Source: Bryobacterales bacterium (GTDB lineage Bacteria > Acidobacteriota > Terriglobia > Bryobacterales > Bryobacteraceae). From it: 64,000 nucleotides of DNA. The first letter of the stretch is position 1, and every line of letters begins with the position of its first letter. Positions 1 through 8,045 of the stretch are shown piece after piece. The stretch is taken from positions 1 to 64,000 of the forward strand of contig PLFE01000171.1 of NCBI GenBank assembly GCA_003136675.1, in the 5' to 3' direction. The translations under genes and the position numbers were made by a program. The notes under the pieces were generated by a model. That model did not search any database and was not told the DNA's origin. It saw only the letters and a list, made by a program, of their open reading frames with translations.

Positions 1-61
1 AGCCGTAGGCCTGCACTGACCTCCCATCCCACGAATGTCATATACTGAGTCCCGACAATGA

Positions 62-373
62 ATGCCGGATCTCGCCTGTAAAGCCTGCGCATCAACCGAC
101 GTCCGGCCCTCCCGTCAAAAAGAATCGGGCGACGCCGAACGTGCCGGGTTAGGCGAGCATCCCTATCGCTGCCGCGCATGCGGAGTCCGCTTCTACGCTC
201 CCGGCAAGCCGGATCCCCGCAAACGCCCGCTCCCGCAGCGCCTGCGCGATTTCTGGAAGCACAAGCGCGGCCCCTTCCTGCAGGGCGTCTTCTTCTTCCT
301 CATGCTGGCTTTGTTCCTGCTCTGCCTCCGCTACCTGGCCCACTACCAGCCCGATAACTCGCCTCCCAACTAA
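62..373 (+). CDS. Small zinc-ribbon protein with C-terminal membrane anchor
   Basis: This 103-residue protein has two CxxC pairs, CKAC at residues 7-10 and CRAC at about 37-40, spaced like a zinc ribbon. A basic, proline-rich stretch (about 51-68) leads to one hydrophobic segment (about 73-90) and a short polar tail. The layout suggests a cytoplasmic zinc-binding domain tethered to the inner membrane. A TATACT box at 41-46 lies 15 bases before the ATG. It sits 25 bases upstream of the rhaT-like gene but nothing links the two functions. The product is not recognised beyond the zinc ribbon; the reading frame is convincing but the role is unknown. Confidence 0.7.
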   Translation: MPDLACKACASTDVRPSRQKESGDAERAGLGEHPYRCRACGVRFYAPGKPDPRKRPLPQRLRDFWKHKRGPFLQGVFFFLMLALFLLCLRYLAHYQPDNSPPN

Positions 374-384
374 CCGCGCCCGCA

Positions 385-390
385 TATACT
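385..390 (+). promoter_or_regulatory. Putative -10 box (TATACT) close to the rhaT-like start codon
   Basis: TATACT ends 8 bases before the ATG at 399 and there is no purine-rich ribosome binding site between. If used, the transcript would start at or next to the ATG, so it would be leaderless. I see no clear -35 box. Confidence 0.3.
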
Positions 391-398
391 ATTCCCAC

Positions 399-1439
399 AT
401 GAACCCAATCCTGGGAGTAGTCTTCCACTGGCTCGGTGGCCTCGCCTCCGGCAGTTTCTACGTCGCCTTCCGGCCCGTCAAACGCTGGTCCTGGGAAACC
501 TTCTGGCTCGTCGGCGGCTTCTTCAGTTGGATCATCGTCCCCTGGCTGCTCGCGTCTCTCATGACGCGCGATCTCCTCCTCGTCCTCCATCAAACCGCCG
601 CCCCCACTCTCTTCTGGACCTGGTTCTTCGGCCTGCTCTGGGGGTTCGGCGGACTCACCTTCGGCCTCACCATGCGCTACCTGGGCATGTCCCTCGGCAT
701 GGCCACCGCCCTTGGATACACGGCCGCCTTCGGAACCCTCGTCCCACCCCTCGTCCGCCACCAGCACATCCCCAAGCTCATCCTCCTCGGCATCTTCGTC
801 TGCCTCTGCGGCATCGCCCTCGCCGGCGCCGCCGGCTTCTCCAAGGAGCGCGAAATGTCCGATGCCCAGAAGCGCGTCGCCATCAAGGAATTTGATTTGA
901 AAAAAGGCCTCCTCATCGCCACCTTCTGCGGCATCATGAGCGCCTGCTTCTCCTTCGGTCTCGCCGCCGGCGATCCCATCAAAGAGCTCACCCTCATCCA
1001 CGGAACCCCCTATCTCTGGCAAGGCCTGCCCGTCCTCGTCGTCGTCCTGCTCGGCGGATTCACCACCAACTTCGTCTGGTGCGCCATCCTCCACATCCGC
1101 AACGGCTCCGGCGGCGAATACCTCGACCGCTCGTACCCCATGCTGAACAACTACTTCTTCAGCGCCCTCGCCGGAACCATCTGGTACCTGCAGTTCTTCT
1201 TCTACACCATGGGCGAAACCCAGATGGGCGTCTACAAATTCTCTAGTTGGACCCTCCATATGGCCAGCATCATCATCTTCAGTACCCTCTGGGGAATCGC
1301 CCTGAAGGAGTGGAAGGGCACTGGCCGCCGCACCCGGCTCCTCGTCGCCCTCAGCCTCGCCGTCCTCATTGGTTCCACCGTCATCATCGGAGCGGGCAAT
1401 TATCTTGGAAGCAAATCCGCCGTCACCGCGTCCAAATAA
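399..1439 (+). CDS. rhaT: L-rhamnose/proton symporter RhaT-like sugar transporter
   Basis: This 346-residue, very hydrophobic protein has about ten membrane segments and the length of RhaT (about 344 residues). It opens with the family-like stretch ILGVVFHWLGGLASGSFY and keeps the YLGMSLGMA segment and the typical alternation of short loops. RhaT proteins import L-rhamnose with protons across the inner membrane. No rhamnose catabolic genes (rhaA, rhaB, rhaD) are nearby, so the substrate is inferred from family only. The stop is followed four bases later by the sigma factor start, which suggests possible co-transcription, although a functional link is not obvious. Confidence 0.85.
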   Translation: MNPILGVVFHWLGGLASGSFYVAFRPVKRWSWETFWLVGGFFSWIIVPWLLASLMTRDLLLVLHQTAAPTLFWTWFFGLLWGFGGLTFGLTMRYLGMSLGMATALGYTAAFGTLVPPLVRHQHIPKLILLGIFVCLCGIALAGAAGFSKEREMSDAQKRVAIKEFDLKKGLLIATFCGIMSACFSFGLAAGDPIKELTLIHGTPYLWQGLPVLVVVLLGGFTTNFVWCAILHIRNGSGGEYLDRSYPMLNNYFFSALAGTIWYLQFFFYTMGETQMGVYKFSSWTLHMASIIIFSTLWGIALKEWKGTGRRTRLLVALSLAVLIGSTVIIGAGNYLGSKSAVTASK

Positions 1440-1443
1440 GAAG

Positions 1444-1929
1444 ATGGTCCAAGCCGAGGTCGCACTGGAAACGTACAAGGACCTCATCTACTCCTTCGCC
1501 CTCCGCTTCTCCGGCGACGAATCCCGCGCCGCCGACATCACTCAGGACGTTTTTCTCAAGCTCTACTCCCGCCTCCACGAATTCCGCGGCGAATCCAAAT
1601 TCGAAACCTGGCTCTACCGCGTCGTCTCCAACGCCTGCATCGACGAGCAGCGCCGCCGCAAGCCCTGGCTGAGTCTGTTGGACTTCACCTTCTCTCGTCC
1701 GGCCTCGCAAGAGAAAAACGCCATCCGTCGGCAGACCGCGGAATCCGTCCGCAAAGCAATATCGAAGTTATCGCCCACTCTGCGCGTCCCAGTATTGTTG
1801 CGTTATATGGAAGACTTGTCGTATGAGGAAATCGCCGAGGTTCTCAACATCTCGGCCGGCACCGTCGCCTCGCGCCTCAACCGCGCCCACAAGCTTCTGG
1901 AAAAGAAACTCCATGGAAGAACTGCTTAG
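1444..1929 (+). CDS. ECF-type RNA polymerase sigma factor
   Basis: The 161-residue protein has a sigma-70 region 2 (about 7-75, with DITQDVFLKLY and FETWLYRVVSNACID) and a region 4 helix-turn-helix (about 105-155, with LSYEEIAEVLNISAGTVASR). There is no region 3, which is the ECF layout. The frame is open further upstream, but I chose the ATG at 1444 because family similarity begins there and earlier starts would run into the rhaT-like gene. The next gene starts inside its 3' end (17-base overlap), the usual arrangement of a sigma factor and its membrane regulator. Regulon unknown. Confidence 0.88.
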   Translation: MVQAEVALETYKDLIYSFALRFSGDESRAADITQDVFLKLYSRLHEFRGESKFETWLYRVVSNACIDEQRRRKPWLSLLDFTFSRPASQEKNAIRRQTAESVRKAISKLSPTLRVPVLLRYMEDLSYEEIAEVLNISAGTVASRLNRAHKLLEKKLHGRTA

Positions 1930-2317
1930 ATCCGCCCTAACCCGCGTCACCGCCCCGCCCGATATCCTGGAGCGTAAGGTACGCCCGCCTTCCAGCCGCG
2001 TTTTCCGGGTCCCCGTTTTGGTCGCCGCCATGGCCGCGTTAGCCGCATTCCTGGCCTGGCCGTCGGAAAAGGCGCTCGATATCCAACCCTTCGTCCAGCA
2101 ATCCCCGGACTTCGTGAAAACCGTCCACGGAGAATCCGTCCGTCACGTGGTCTTGAATGATGTCGATCTGTTCATCGCCAGCCCCAAACTTCACATGCGC
2201 GGCGGAAACTCGCACTGGATCCAATTCCCCTGCTCCCGGCAGATCTGCCTCGCCGCCTGCAAACGCTGCACCCAGGCCGCTTTGCTCACGGCCATGAAGG
2301 ATACGCGGCTCCCCTAA
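1913..2317 (+). CDS. Putative membrane-bound anti-sigma factor
   Basis: This 134-residue protein has a short cytoplasmic N terminus (1-31), one membrane segment (about 32-50) and an extracytoplasmic domain of about 80 residues. The last 30 residues contain four cysteines (CSRQICLAACKRC). It overlaps the sigma factor gene by 17 bases, so translational coupling is likely. I infer the anti-sigma role from position and topology; no zinc-finger (HXXXCXXC) anti-sigma domain is visible. The cytoplasmic part is small for a sigma-binding domain, so it could also be a co-regulator. Confidence 0.6.
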   Translation: MEELLRSALTRVTAPPDILERKVRPPSSRVFRVPVLVAAMAALAAFLAWPSEKALDIQPFVQQSPDFVKTVHGESVRHVVLNDVDLFIASPKLHMRGGNSHWIQFPCSRQICLAACKRCTQAALLTAMKDTRLP

Positions 2318-2391
2318 AAAAACATTCCACACCACATCTGTTTTATGCTATTCTGAAATTGCTCTGGCCAATCGCTAATCCGCGCGATTTA

Positions 2392-2862
2392 ATGGAGACC
2401 AAAAACGGTTCTCTCTCACGCGAGGAAATGGAATACCGCCGGCTTCAAGCAGCACGGGAGCTGGCCAATGGATCATCGCAGTCCCGGGTCGCGCGAAAGT
2501 TCGGCGTTAGCCGGACCACTACGTCACGCTGGCAACGCGCCCTGGATAACAAAGGCGTCGAAGGTTTGCGTCGCCGCCGTGCAACGGGTCGCCCCAGCCG
2601 GCTCACCCAAGACCAAAAAACCGAGATCATTCGAATTCATGCGGGTGGCGCTGTCGTTTTTGGCTTCCCGGATGACCGCTGGACCACCGCGCGCCTCGCG
2701 GAAGCCATCGAGAAGCGCTTCAACATCCGCTATGACCAGGATCATGTCGGCCGTCTGATGCACGCCCTCGGCCTCCGCAAGCCGAAGGTCCATTACATCT
2801 TCCCGCTCTCGGCTTACTCGAATGCGCTCAGTTTGAGTATTCCCCAAACACCGTCCGCATAG
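2392..2862 (+). CDS. IS630-like helix-turn-helix protein, probably a truncated transposase
   Basis: The 156-residue product has an N-terminal helix-turn-helix ([20 protein letters not shown]), a [14 protein letters not shown] linker and a second winged-helix unit ([14 protein letters not shown] to [12 protein letters not shown]). This two-part DNA-binding region matches the N terminus of IS630-type transposases. The DDE catalytic half is absent: the frame runs into the convergent mutase gene and stops 35 bases inside it. The ATG at 2392 is preferred; an in-frame TTG lies at 2359. No terminal inverted repeats were seen. It is either a transposase remnant or a domesticated DNA-binding protein. 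Confidence 0.6.
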   Translation: METKNGSLSREEMEYRRLQAARELANGSSQSRVARKFGVSRTTTSRWQRALDNKGVEGLRRRRATGRPSRLTQDQKTEIIRIHAGGAVVFGFPDDRWTTARLAEAIEKRFNIRYDQDHVGRLMHALGLRKPKVHYIFPLSAYSNALSLSIPQTPSA

Positions 2863-4321
2863 CGGACGAGATTTCGCCGACGGTTGCCCACGCTTCCGCG
2901 GCGGCCATGATCCGCGGCATCAGGTTCTCCTCGCCCGATGCCGCTTCCGTCAGCCGCTGAAGCGCCGCGCTCGCCGTCGCGGCGGATCGCCCCGCCCGTA
3001 CTGCGCGCACCCGCTCCACCTGGGCGCGCTCCAGTTCCGGGTCCAGGCGAAACGTCGGAATCCCCGCGCCCTCGCCCGTCCGGAACCGATTCACCCCCAC
3101 CACCACCTGTTCGCCGGCCTCGATCTTCCGTTGGTATTCATACGCCGCATTCTGAATCTGGGTCTGAATCCAACCCGTCTCGATCGCCCGCAATGTCCCG
3201 CCCATCGCGTCGATCTGCTGGATCGTCTCCTCCGCCGCGCGCTCAATTCCATCCGTCAGCCGCTCGATCGCTTCGCTCCCGCCCAGAGGATCGGCCGTAT
3301 TCACAATGCCCGTCTCGTACGCGAGTATCTGCTGCGTCCGCAGCGCCAGCCGCGCGGATTCCTCCGTCGGCAGCGACAGCGCTTCGTCCCGTCCGTTGGT
3401 GTGCAGCGATTGCGCCCCGCCCAAAATCGCCGCCATCGCCTGCAGCGACGTCCGCACCACGTTTACATCCGGCTGCTGAGCCGTTAACGTCGATCCCGCT
3501 GTCTGCGCATGAAACCGCAGCATCAGCGATCGCGGGTTCTTTGCGCCAAACCGCTCCCGCATCAACCGCGCGTAAAGCCGCCGCGCCGCGCGAAACTTGG
3601 CGATCTCTTCCAGAAAGTTGTTGTGGCTGTTGAAGAAGAAGGAAAGACGCGGCCCGAAGTCATCGATCTCTAAGCCCGCCGCCAGCGCGGCCTCGATGTA
3701 AGCAATGGCGTTCGCCAGCGTGAATGCCACCTCCTGCGCCGCCGTCGACCCCGCCTCGCGTATGTGGTAGCCGCTGATGGAGATGGTGTTCCACTCCGGG
3801 ACCTCGCGCGAAGCCCAGGCAAATAGATCCGTGATGATCCGCATGGCCGGCCGCGGCGGATAAATGTACGTTCCGCGCGCAATGTATTCCTTCAGAATGT
3901 CGTTCTGGATAGTCCCCGTGAGCTTCGCGCCATCCACGCCTTGCCGCCGCGCCGCCAGCACATAATACGCCAGCAGGATTGCCGCCGTCGAGTTGATCGT
4001 CATCGACGTCGAAACGCGGTCCAGCGGAATCCCGCCGAGCAGCGTTTCCATATCGGCCAGCGAGGAAATGGCCACGCCGACGCGCCCCACTTCGCCCGCC
4101 GCCAGCGGATGGTCGGAATCCATCCCCATCTGCGTCGGCAGATCGAAGGCCACGGAAAGTCCCGTGGTGCCCTGATCCAGTAGATAGCGGTATCGGCGGT
4201 TGCTTTCTTCGGCCGTGCCGAAGCCCGCGTACTGCCGCATCGTCCACAGACGGCTGCGGTACATCGAGGGATGGATGCCGCGCGTGTACGGGTATTCGCC
4301 GGGCTTTTCCAAAACGTTCAC
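2828..4321 (-). CDS. Methylmalonyl-CoA mutase family, catalytic (large) subunit without B12-binding domain
   Basis: The 497-residue protein is the TIM-barrel part of a coenzyme-B12 acyl-CoA mutase: [19 protein letters not shown] at the N terminus, [46 protein letters not shown] and [16 protein letters not shown]. The cobalamin-binding domain (DXHXXG) is missing, so it must pair with a separate small subunit, not seen here. Tyr in RQYAG and Arg in AMRII are the residues usually found in methylmalonyl-CoA rather than isobutyryl-CoA mutases, but this does not settle the substrate. The GTG start lies in a GTGA overlap with the preceding gene. The N terminus is somewhat shorter than in archaeal-type subunits. 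Confidence 0.88.
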   Translation of the reverse strand: MNVLEKPGEYPYTRGIHPSMYRSRLWTMRQYAGFGTAEESNRRYRYLLDQGTTGLSVAFDLPTQMGMDSDHPLAAGEVGRVGVAISSLADMETLLGGIPLDRVSTSMTINSTAAILLAYYVLAARRQGVDGAKLTGTIQNDILKEYIARGTYIYPPRPAMRIITDLFAWASREVPEWNTISISGYHIREAGSTAAQEVAFTLANAIAYIEAALAAGLEIDDFGPRLSFFFNSHNNFLEEIAKFRAARRLYARLMRERFGAKNPRSLMLRFHAQTAGSTLTAQQPDVNVVRTSLQAMAAILGGAQSLHTNGRDEALSLPTEESARLALRTQQILAYETGIVNTADPLGGSEAIERLTDGIERAAEETIQQIDAMGGTLRAIETGWIQTQIQNAAYEYQRKIEAGEQVVVGVNRFRTGEGAGIPTFRLDPELERAQVERVRAVRAGRSAATASAALQRLTEAASGEENLMPRIMAAAEAWATVGEISSAMRTVFGEYSN

Positions 4322-4608
4322 GACCGCGAGATGCGCCGGGCTTTCCGGAACGACGAGATGCCGTAGAACGCCATGATGACGGTCACGATCCCTGCAAAAA
4401 TCAGCTTGATCAATTCTCCGGTGTCGCCCTTGTAATTCATCCCCGCCTGCACCGCCGCAAACCCGAACGCCGCCGCGAACAGCAGGAAAATGAACCCGAT
4501 CACCTCATTCCAAAGCGTGCGCGCCGGCTTGATCGTCGCCGGAACCACATGCCGCGTGAACAGGATAGACTGACGTACCGCTTCTTTGATCAGATCCCGT
4601 TTAGGCAC
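4318..4608 (-). CDS. Small two-helix membrane protein, coupled to the mutase
   Basis: This 96-residue protein has a basic N-terminal region (about 1-30) followed by two hydrophobic segments (about 36-56 and 67-84) and a basic tail. It is not a family I recognise. Its TGA stop and the GTG start of the mutase share four bases, so the two are translationally coupled. The coupling suggests it works with, or is simply carried with, the mutase; no catalytic motif is visible. The 272 bases upstream, up to the divergent gene at 4881, must hold its promoter. Confidence 0.65.
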   Translation of the reverse strand: MPKRDLIKEAVRQSILFTRHVVPATIKPARTLWNEVIGFIFLLFAAAFGFAAVQAGMNYKGDTGELIKLIFAGIVTVIMAFYGISSFRKARRISRS

Positions 4609-4880
4609 GTCCCTATCTTAATATGGGCCTCTGAGCCTATTAGGATTCCGTACTAAACGGTCGATCAAAAAGATGAATTGATGCTCGCCGGATATTGTGA
4701 TTCTTCCAACCGACCGATACAATCGGGAAAACGGATGCGCGGCCACTGTGTATCACCGAGGGGTGTATTGCTGAGAGCTTACGGGGAATACCCCGGTTTT
4801 CGAGGGGAACGTTTTGGAACGTACGGCATTCAGAATGCATCAACAGAAGTGGCTGGAGCTCACGCTGAAAGGGGCCCGAA

Positions 4881-5168
4881 ATGGACGATAGCTTGAAGCA
4901 GTTGATGCACGACCTGGGAAACGCAATCAACGACTCGCTCTCCGAATCCGACAGGATCGCCGAAGCTATCGGTGAAATCCGCCGGAACGGGTTCGATGTG
5001 TTCCTGGTACTGGAAGCTACCATCGGCTTCAATCGCCGCGAAGACTCTGAAAATTCGTCTTCGGACGGCGACCAACAACCCGCACTGGTATCCGCTGGGA
5101 AAGTAAAATTCACCGCCCAGGACGAACGTTTCCTGAAGGCCCTAAAAATCACTGCCACGGCCGAGTAG
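4881..5168 (+). CDS. Conserved-looking hypothetical protein, 95 residues
   Basis: The product is acidic and soluble, with a helical N-terminal half (DDSLKQLMHDLGNAIND) and an acidic, serine-rich stretch at about 55-63. A purine-rich sequence (GAAAGGGG) stands about eight bases before the ATG. Its 3' end overlaps the convergent glycosyltransferase gene by 27 bases. I do not recognise the family. The long 5' region (about 4760-4815) contains GC-rich hairpins, such as CGGGG-AATA-CCCCG, whose role is unknown. Confidence 0.55.
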   Translation: MDDSLKQLMHDLGNAINDSLSESDRIAEAIGEIRRNGFDVFLVLEATIGFNRREDSENSSSDGDQQPALVSAGKVKFTAQDERFLKALKITATAE

Positions 5169-6185
5169 TTCCCGATAAACGGCCCAGGTCTGATCGGCGG
5201 CGCGTTTCCACGAAAACCCTGCGGCGCGTTCGAGCCCGGCGGAAATCAATCGCTTGCGTAAACCTTCGTCTTCCGCCGCCTGTTTCAGCGCCGTGGCCAG
5301 TTCCTCTTCGTTTTCCGGATCAACCAGCATCGCGGCATCGCCCGCCACCTCTCGCACCGCCGACGAATTCGCGGCAATCACGGGAACGCCGGCGGACATC
5401 GCTTCCAGCACCGGCATCCCAAACCCCTCATCGAGAGACGGAAACGCGAAGATCGTCGCCCGCGCGTACCAGTTCGCCAAGTCCTCGGCGCTGGCATAGC
5501 CCGTCACGGTGATCCGCTGGCCGCACTTGGACCGCTCGATTTCCGCGAAAACTTCTTCGGCGCCGTAACCGGCAGAACCCGCCAGCACCAGCCGCCAGGA
5601 GTCCGGGAGCGAGGCAAATGCCCGCACGAGCCGCACCAGATTCTTGCGTTTCTGGATCGCGCCCACATGGAGCACGATCTTCTCGCGCGCCACCCCGGGA
5701 ATGGTCAGCGCACGCACTCCATGCGGAACCACAACCACGCGGGCCCGCTCGACTCCCAAAATTGTCACTACCTGCTCGGCGGTGAACGCGGAAACCGCGA
5801 TAATCCGGTCGGCCTGCTTCGCCGCGCGCCGCGCCTGCTCGGTGAACCGGCGGCGGAACTCAGGCGTGCTGTATTCGCCGGTGATCACGAATAGATCGTG
5901 GAACGTGGCCACCTGCAGTGGAAAGCGTGTCTCCGGCAACCGCTGATTCAGGCCGTGGAACAGGCGCTCGGATCTCCAGAGCACGGTGTCGAGGAGCAAA
6001 CCCCGCCGCGCGTTCGCCGGGACCGATTCCTCGAAGGCTCGCGCGATCCGGTGCGGACGGTAGAGCCACCTCCACCGCGTTTCGGGGTGCTGCGTGGCCA
6101 GTTCCCGCATCAACTCGCGCGAGTACACGCCGACGCCCGAAAGATTGCGCCCCACGCTGTACGTGGCGTCGATCGCGATGTCCAA
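5142..6185 (-). CDS. Glycosyltransferase family 4 (GT-B fold)
   Basis: The 347-residue protein has an N-terminal Rossmann domain beginning DIAIDATYSVGRNLSGVGVY and a C-terminal GT4 domain with VLHVGAIQKRKNL, the acceptor/donor region FPSLDEGFGMPVLEAMSAG (the E-x7-E motif of retaining GT4 enzymes) and VPVIAANSSAVREVAGDAA. It should transfer a sugar from a nucleotide-sugar donor to a glycan or lipid on the cytoplasmic side of the membrane. I chose the TTG at 6185, preceded by GGGGA, because GT4 homology begins there; the frame is open to a TTG at 6215. No other cell-surface polysaccharide genes are adjacent, so the acceptor is unknown. Confidence 0.85.
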   Translation of the reverse strand: MDIAIDATYSVGRNLSGVGVYSRELMRELATQHPETRWRWLYRPHRIARAFEESVPANARRGLLLDTVLWRSERLFHGLNQRLPETRFPLQVATFHDLFVITGEYSTPEFRRRFTEQARRAAKQADRIIAVSAFTAEQVVTILGVERARVVVVPHGVRALTIPGVAREKIVLHVGAIQKRKNLVRLVRAFASLPDSWRLVLAGSAGYGAEEVFAEIERSKCGQRITVTGYASAEDLANWYARATIFAFPSLDEGFGMPVLEAMSAGVPVIAANSSAVREVAGDAAMLVDPENEEELATALKQAAEDEGLRKRLISAGLERAAGFSWKRAADQTWAVYRELLGRGSDF

Positions 6186-6234
6186 TGAGCCAAATCCCCA
6201 GCACCAGACTAGCAACTCTAGGCCCAGGTTCTTA

Positions 6235-6750
6235 TCAATGCCCCAGGTGCATCTCGGCGACGGATTTGTGTATTGACTGCAGCATCATCTCGCGAAAAAC
6301 CGGGTCATTTCTCCGTTCTCGATAACACGAAGGAGGCCTTTGCTCCTTTCTTGGAATAAGGCGTCCTGTCTCGAGGTGGTTTAACAGGCTCAGCGCCGAC
6401 AACCCGGCGCTTCGGGGCGTATTGTGTTTGAGAACCATCCGCATGGTCATCCCGCGAAGGGGCGTGTGCCGACAAAGATCTCTCAGCCAAAGCAATCTGC
6501 GCTCCCTCGGGTCCTGATCCTCTGGAGGCAGCAGATCGATCAGGAAATCGATTGGCCGCTCGTCATTCAGCCAGAGGATCTGCTGCAGATGGAAATACAC
6601 TGACGACAATCCACTTTTCTTCGCTCGATCTAGGCACTCGATGAACATCGTGTCCCTGTTTAGCTTCCAGAGCGCACCGGAAATCACCAGACGACGGCTT
6701 TCATCCGGCTCCGCATCGAGCATGGCCCGCAGCAGAGGTACGGCTTCCAA
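6235..6750 (-). CDS. HEAT-repeat-like protein, probably N-terminally truncated
   Basis: The 171-residue product is helical with HEAT-like character (AVPLLRAMLDAEPDESRRLV). The repeat pattern continues upstream of the first usable start (TTG at 6750): the same frame reads on with GTWVLGDL to an in-frame stop at 6868-6870 but has no ATG, GTG or TTG. This suggests the 5' part of a longer HEAT protein was lost at the TTAATTAA junction at 6868-6875. The C-terminal half is more polar and has no recognisable domain. It may be a decaying gene. Confidence 0.45.
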   Translation of the reverse strand: MEAVPLLRAMLDAEPDESRRLVISGALWKLNRDTMFIECLDRAKKSGLSSVYFHLQQILWLNDERPIDFLIDLLPPEDQDPRERRLLWLRDLCRHTPLRGMTMRMVLKHNTPRSAGLSALSLLNHLETGRLIPRKEQRPPSCYRERRNDPVFREMMLQSIHKSVAEMHLGH

Positions 6751-6881
6751 ATCGCCCAGAACCCAGGTACCGCTGATGATATGGCTGTACCCAGCGTGTC
6801 CGGTACCGCAGTTCGCTCGGCCACGGCGGGTGGGCGGAATTGGAAGAGTGGCTTCGATCCGGCGCGGTTAATTAAGGGGCG

Positions 6882-6998
6882 ATGCTGTGCCGAAAGGCTT
6901 CGACCCTCGATCCAGGCCCGATCAAACGGCGCGAGTTCAGATTGAAGCTACCACCAGGCGACAAGCAGGAGTTGATCGCTTTTCTGAAGACGTATTAA
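6882..6998 (+). pseudogene. 3' remnant of a cytochrome c / di-haem peroxidase-type gene
   Basis: From the ATG at 6882 the frame encodes 38 residues ending PPGDKQELIAFLKTY and a stop at 6996-6998. The ending resembles the C termini of c-type cytochromes and di-haem peroxidases, which typically finish with an acidic helix followed by LxAFLKxL. There is no haem motif and no room for one, so this would be only the tail of a gene whose body has been lost. The identification rests on a short stretch and is tentative. Confidence 0.35.
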
Positions 6999-7984
6999 TC
7001 CACCGCCGGAAGCTGATATTCCTTCAGCTTTCGATAAAGCGTCGTTCGCCCGATTCCCAGCATCATCGCCGCCACCGTACGATCGCCCCTTGTCTGCTCC
7101 AGAGCATCGATTATGGCGCGCTTTTCGACCTCATGCAGCGGAAGAATCAGTTTCGGCCCGGCTTGTTGCGAATTTCGCGTCCCCGCGATGGCCGCGGCAG
7201 CCTGGTGGATGGGGTATTCCGCGCCCTGCCGCAGTACCGTCGACGGCAGATCGTCGGGAAGCAACAGCGGAGTTTGCGCCATGGCCACCAGCCGGTCAAC
7301 CGCATTGTGCAATTCGCGCACGTTGCCCGGCCAATCGTGCTTCATGATGAGGTCCATGGCTTCCGGAGTCATCGTATAGCGGCCGCCGGACTTGGCGAGA
7401 AAGCGCTCCACCAGCAGCGGGATGTCGTCCTTATGTTCGCGCAGGGCTGGCATCCGGATGGTGATCACGTTGAGACGGTAGTAAAGATCCTGGCGGAAGG
7501 CGCCGCGATCGACTTCACGCGCGAGATCCCGATGCGTGGCCGCGATGACGCGGATATCAACCTTCTGGCGCAGCAGCGAGCCTACCGCGCGATATTCCCG
7601 CTCCTGCAGCAATCGCAGCAGCTTTACCTGCAATTCCAGCGGAAGATCGCCGATCTCATCGAAGAAGGCCGTGCCGCCGTTGGCGAGCTCGATGAGCCCC
7701 TTTTTGCCCTCGGTCGCTCCGGTAAACGACCCGCGGGTATGCCCGAACAGTTCGCTCTCCATCAGCGGGCCCACCAGCGAGCCGCAATCGATAGGGACGA
7801 GCGTCCCGCGCCCGCAGGAGGTGTGCAGCGCGCGCGCCACCACCTCTTTGCCCGTGCCGCTCTCGCCCAGCAAAAGCACCGGGGTGAGAGAACCTTCCAA
7901 CTTTTCGATTTGCCTGCGGATCTGGCGGATCTGCGGCGATTGCCCCACTATCCCGTAGGGCGAATCCACTGCAACATATTGCAT
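6995..7984 (-). CDS. Sigma-54-dependent transcriptional activator without receiver domain
   Basis: The 329-residue protein is an AAA+ enhancer-binding activator. It has Walker A GESGTGKE (about 40-47), the sigma-54 contact loop as GSFTGA (normally GAFTGA), Walker B in GGTAFFDEIGDLP, the arginine-finger region DLYYRLNV and a C-terminal Fis-type helix-turn-helix (RTVAAMMLGIGRTTLYRKLKE). It starts directly at the AAA+ domain (GIVGQSPQIRQIRR), with no receiver, GAF or PAS domain, so signal input must come from another protein or from its own level. Its stop overlaps the end of the small remnant on the other strand. Confidence 0.88.
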   Translation of the reverse strand: MQYVAVDSPYGIVGQSPQIRQIRRQIEKLEGSLTPVLLLGESGTGKEVVARALHTSCGRGTLVPIDCGSLVGPLMESELFGHTRGSFTGATEGKKGLIELANGGTAFFDEIGDLPLELQVKLLRLLQEREYRAVGSLLRQKVDIRVIAATHRDLAREVDRGAFRQDLYYRLNVITIRMPALREHKDDIPLLVERFLAKSGGRYTMTPEAMDLIMKHDWPGNVRELHNAVDRLVAMAQTPLLLPDDLPSTVLRQGAEYPIHQAAAAIAGTRNSQQAGPKLILPLHEVEKRAIIDALEQTRGDRTVAAMMLGIGRTTLYRKLKEYQLPAVD

Positions 7985-8045
7985 TTTGGGCAGGCGTCTG
8001 TCTTAGGTGAGTGTCGCCGGGGTCTGAAAGCTCTCACGCTAAGAA

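Noticed and set aside
300-1487. Long minus-strand frame of 395 codons opposite the RhaT-like gene
   Set aside because: It is antisense to a clear transporter, has a biased Gly/Glu/Asp composition and no domain; it is a shadow of GC-rich third positions.
4741-4815. Hairpin-rich leader upstream of the 4881 gene as a riboswitch
   Set aside because: The hairpins do not match the core of any riboswitch class I know; kept only as a remark.
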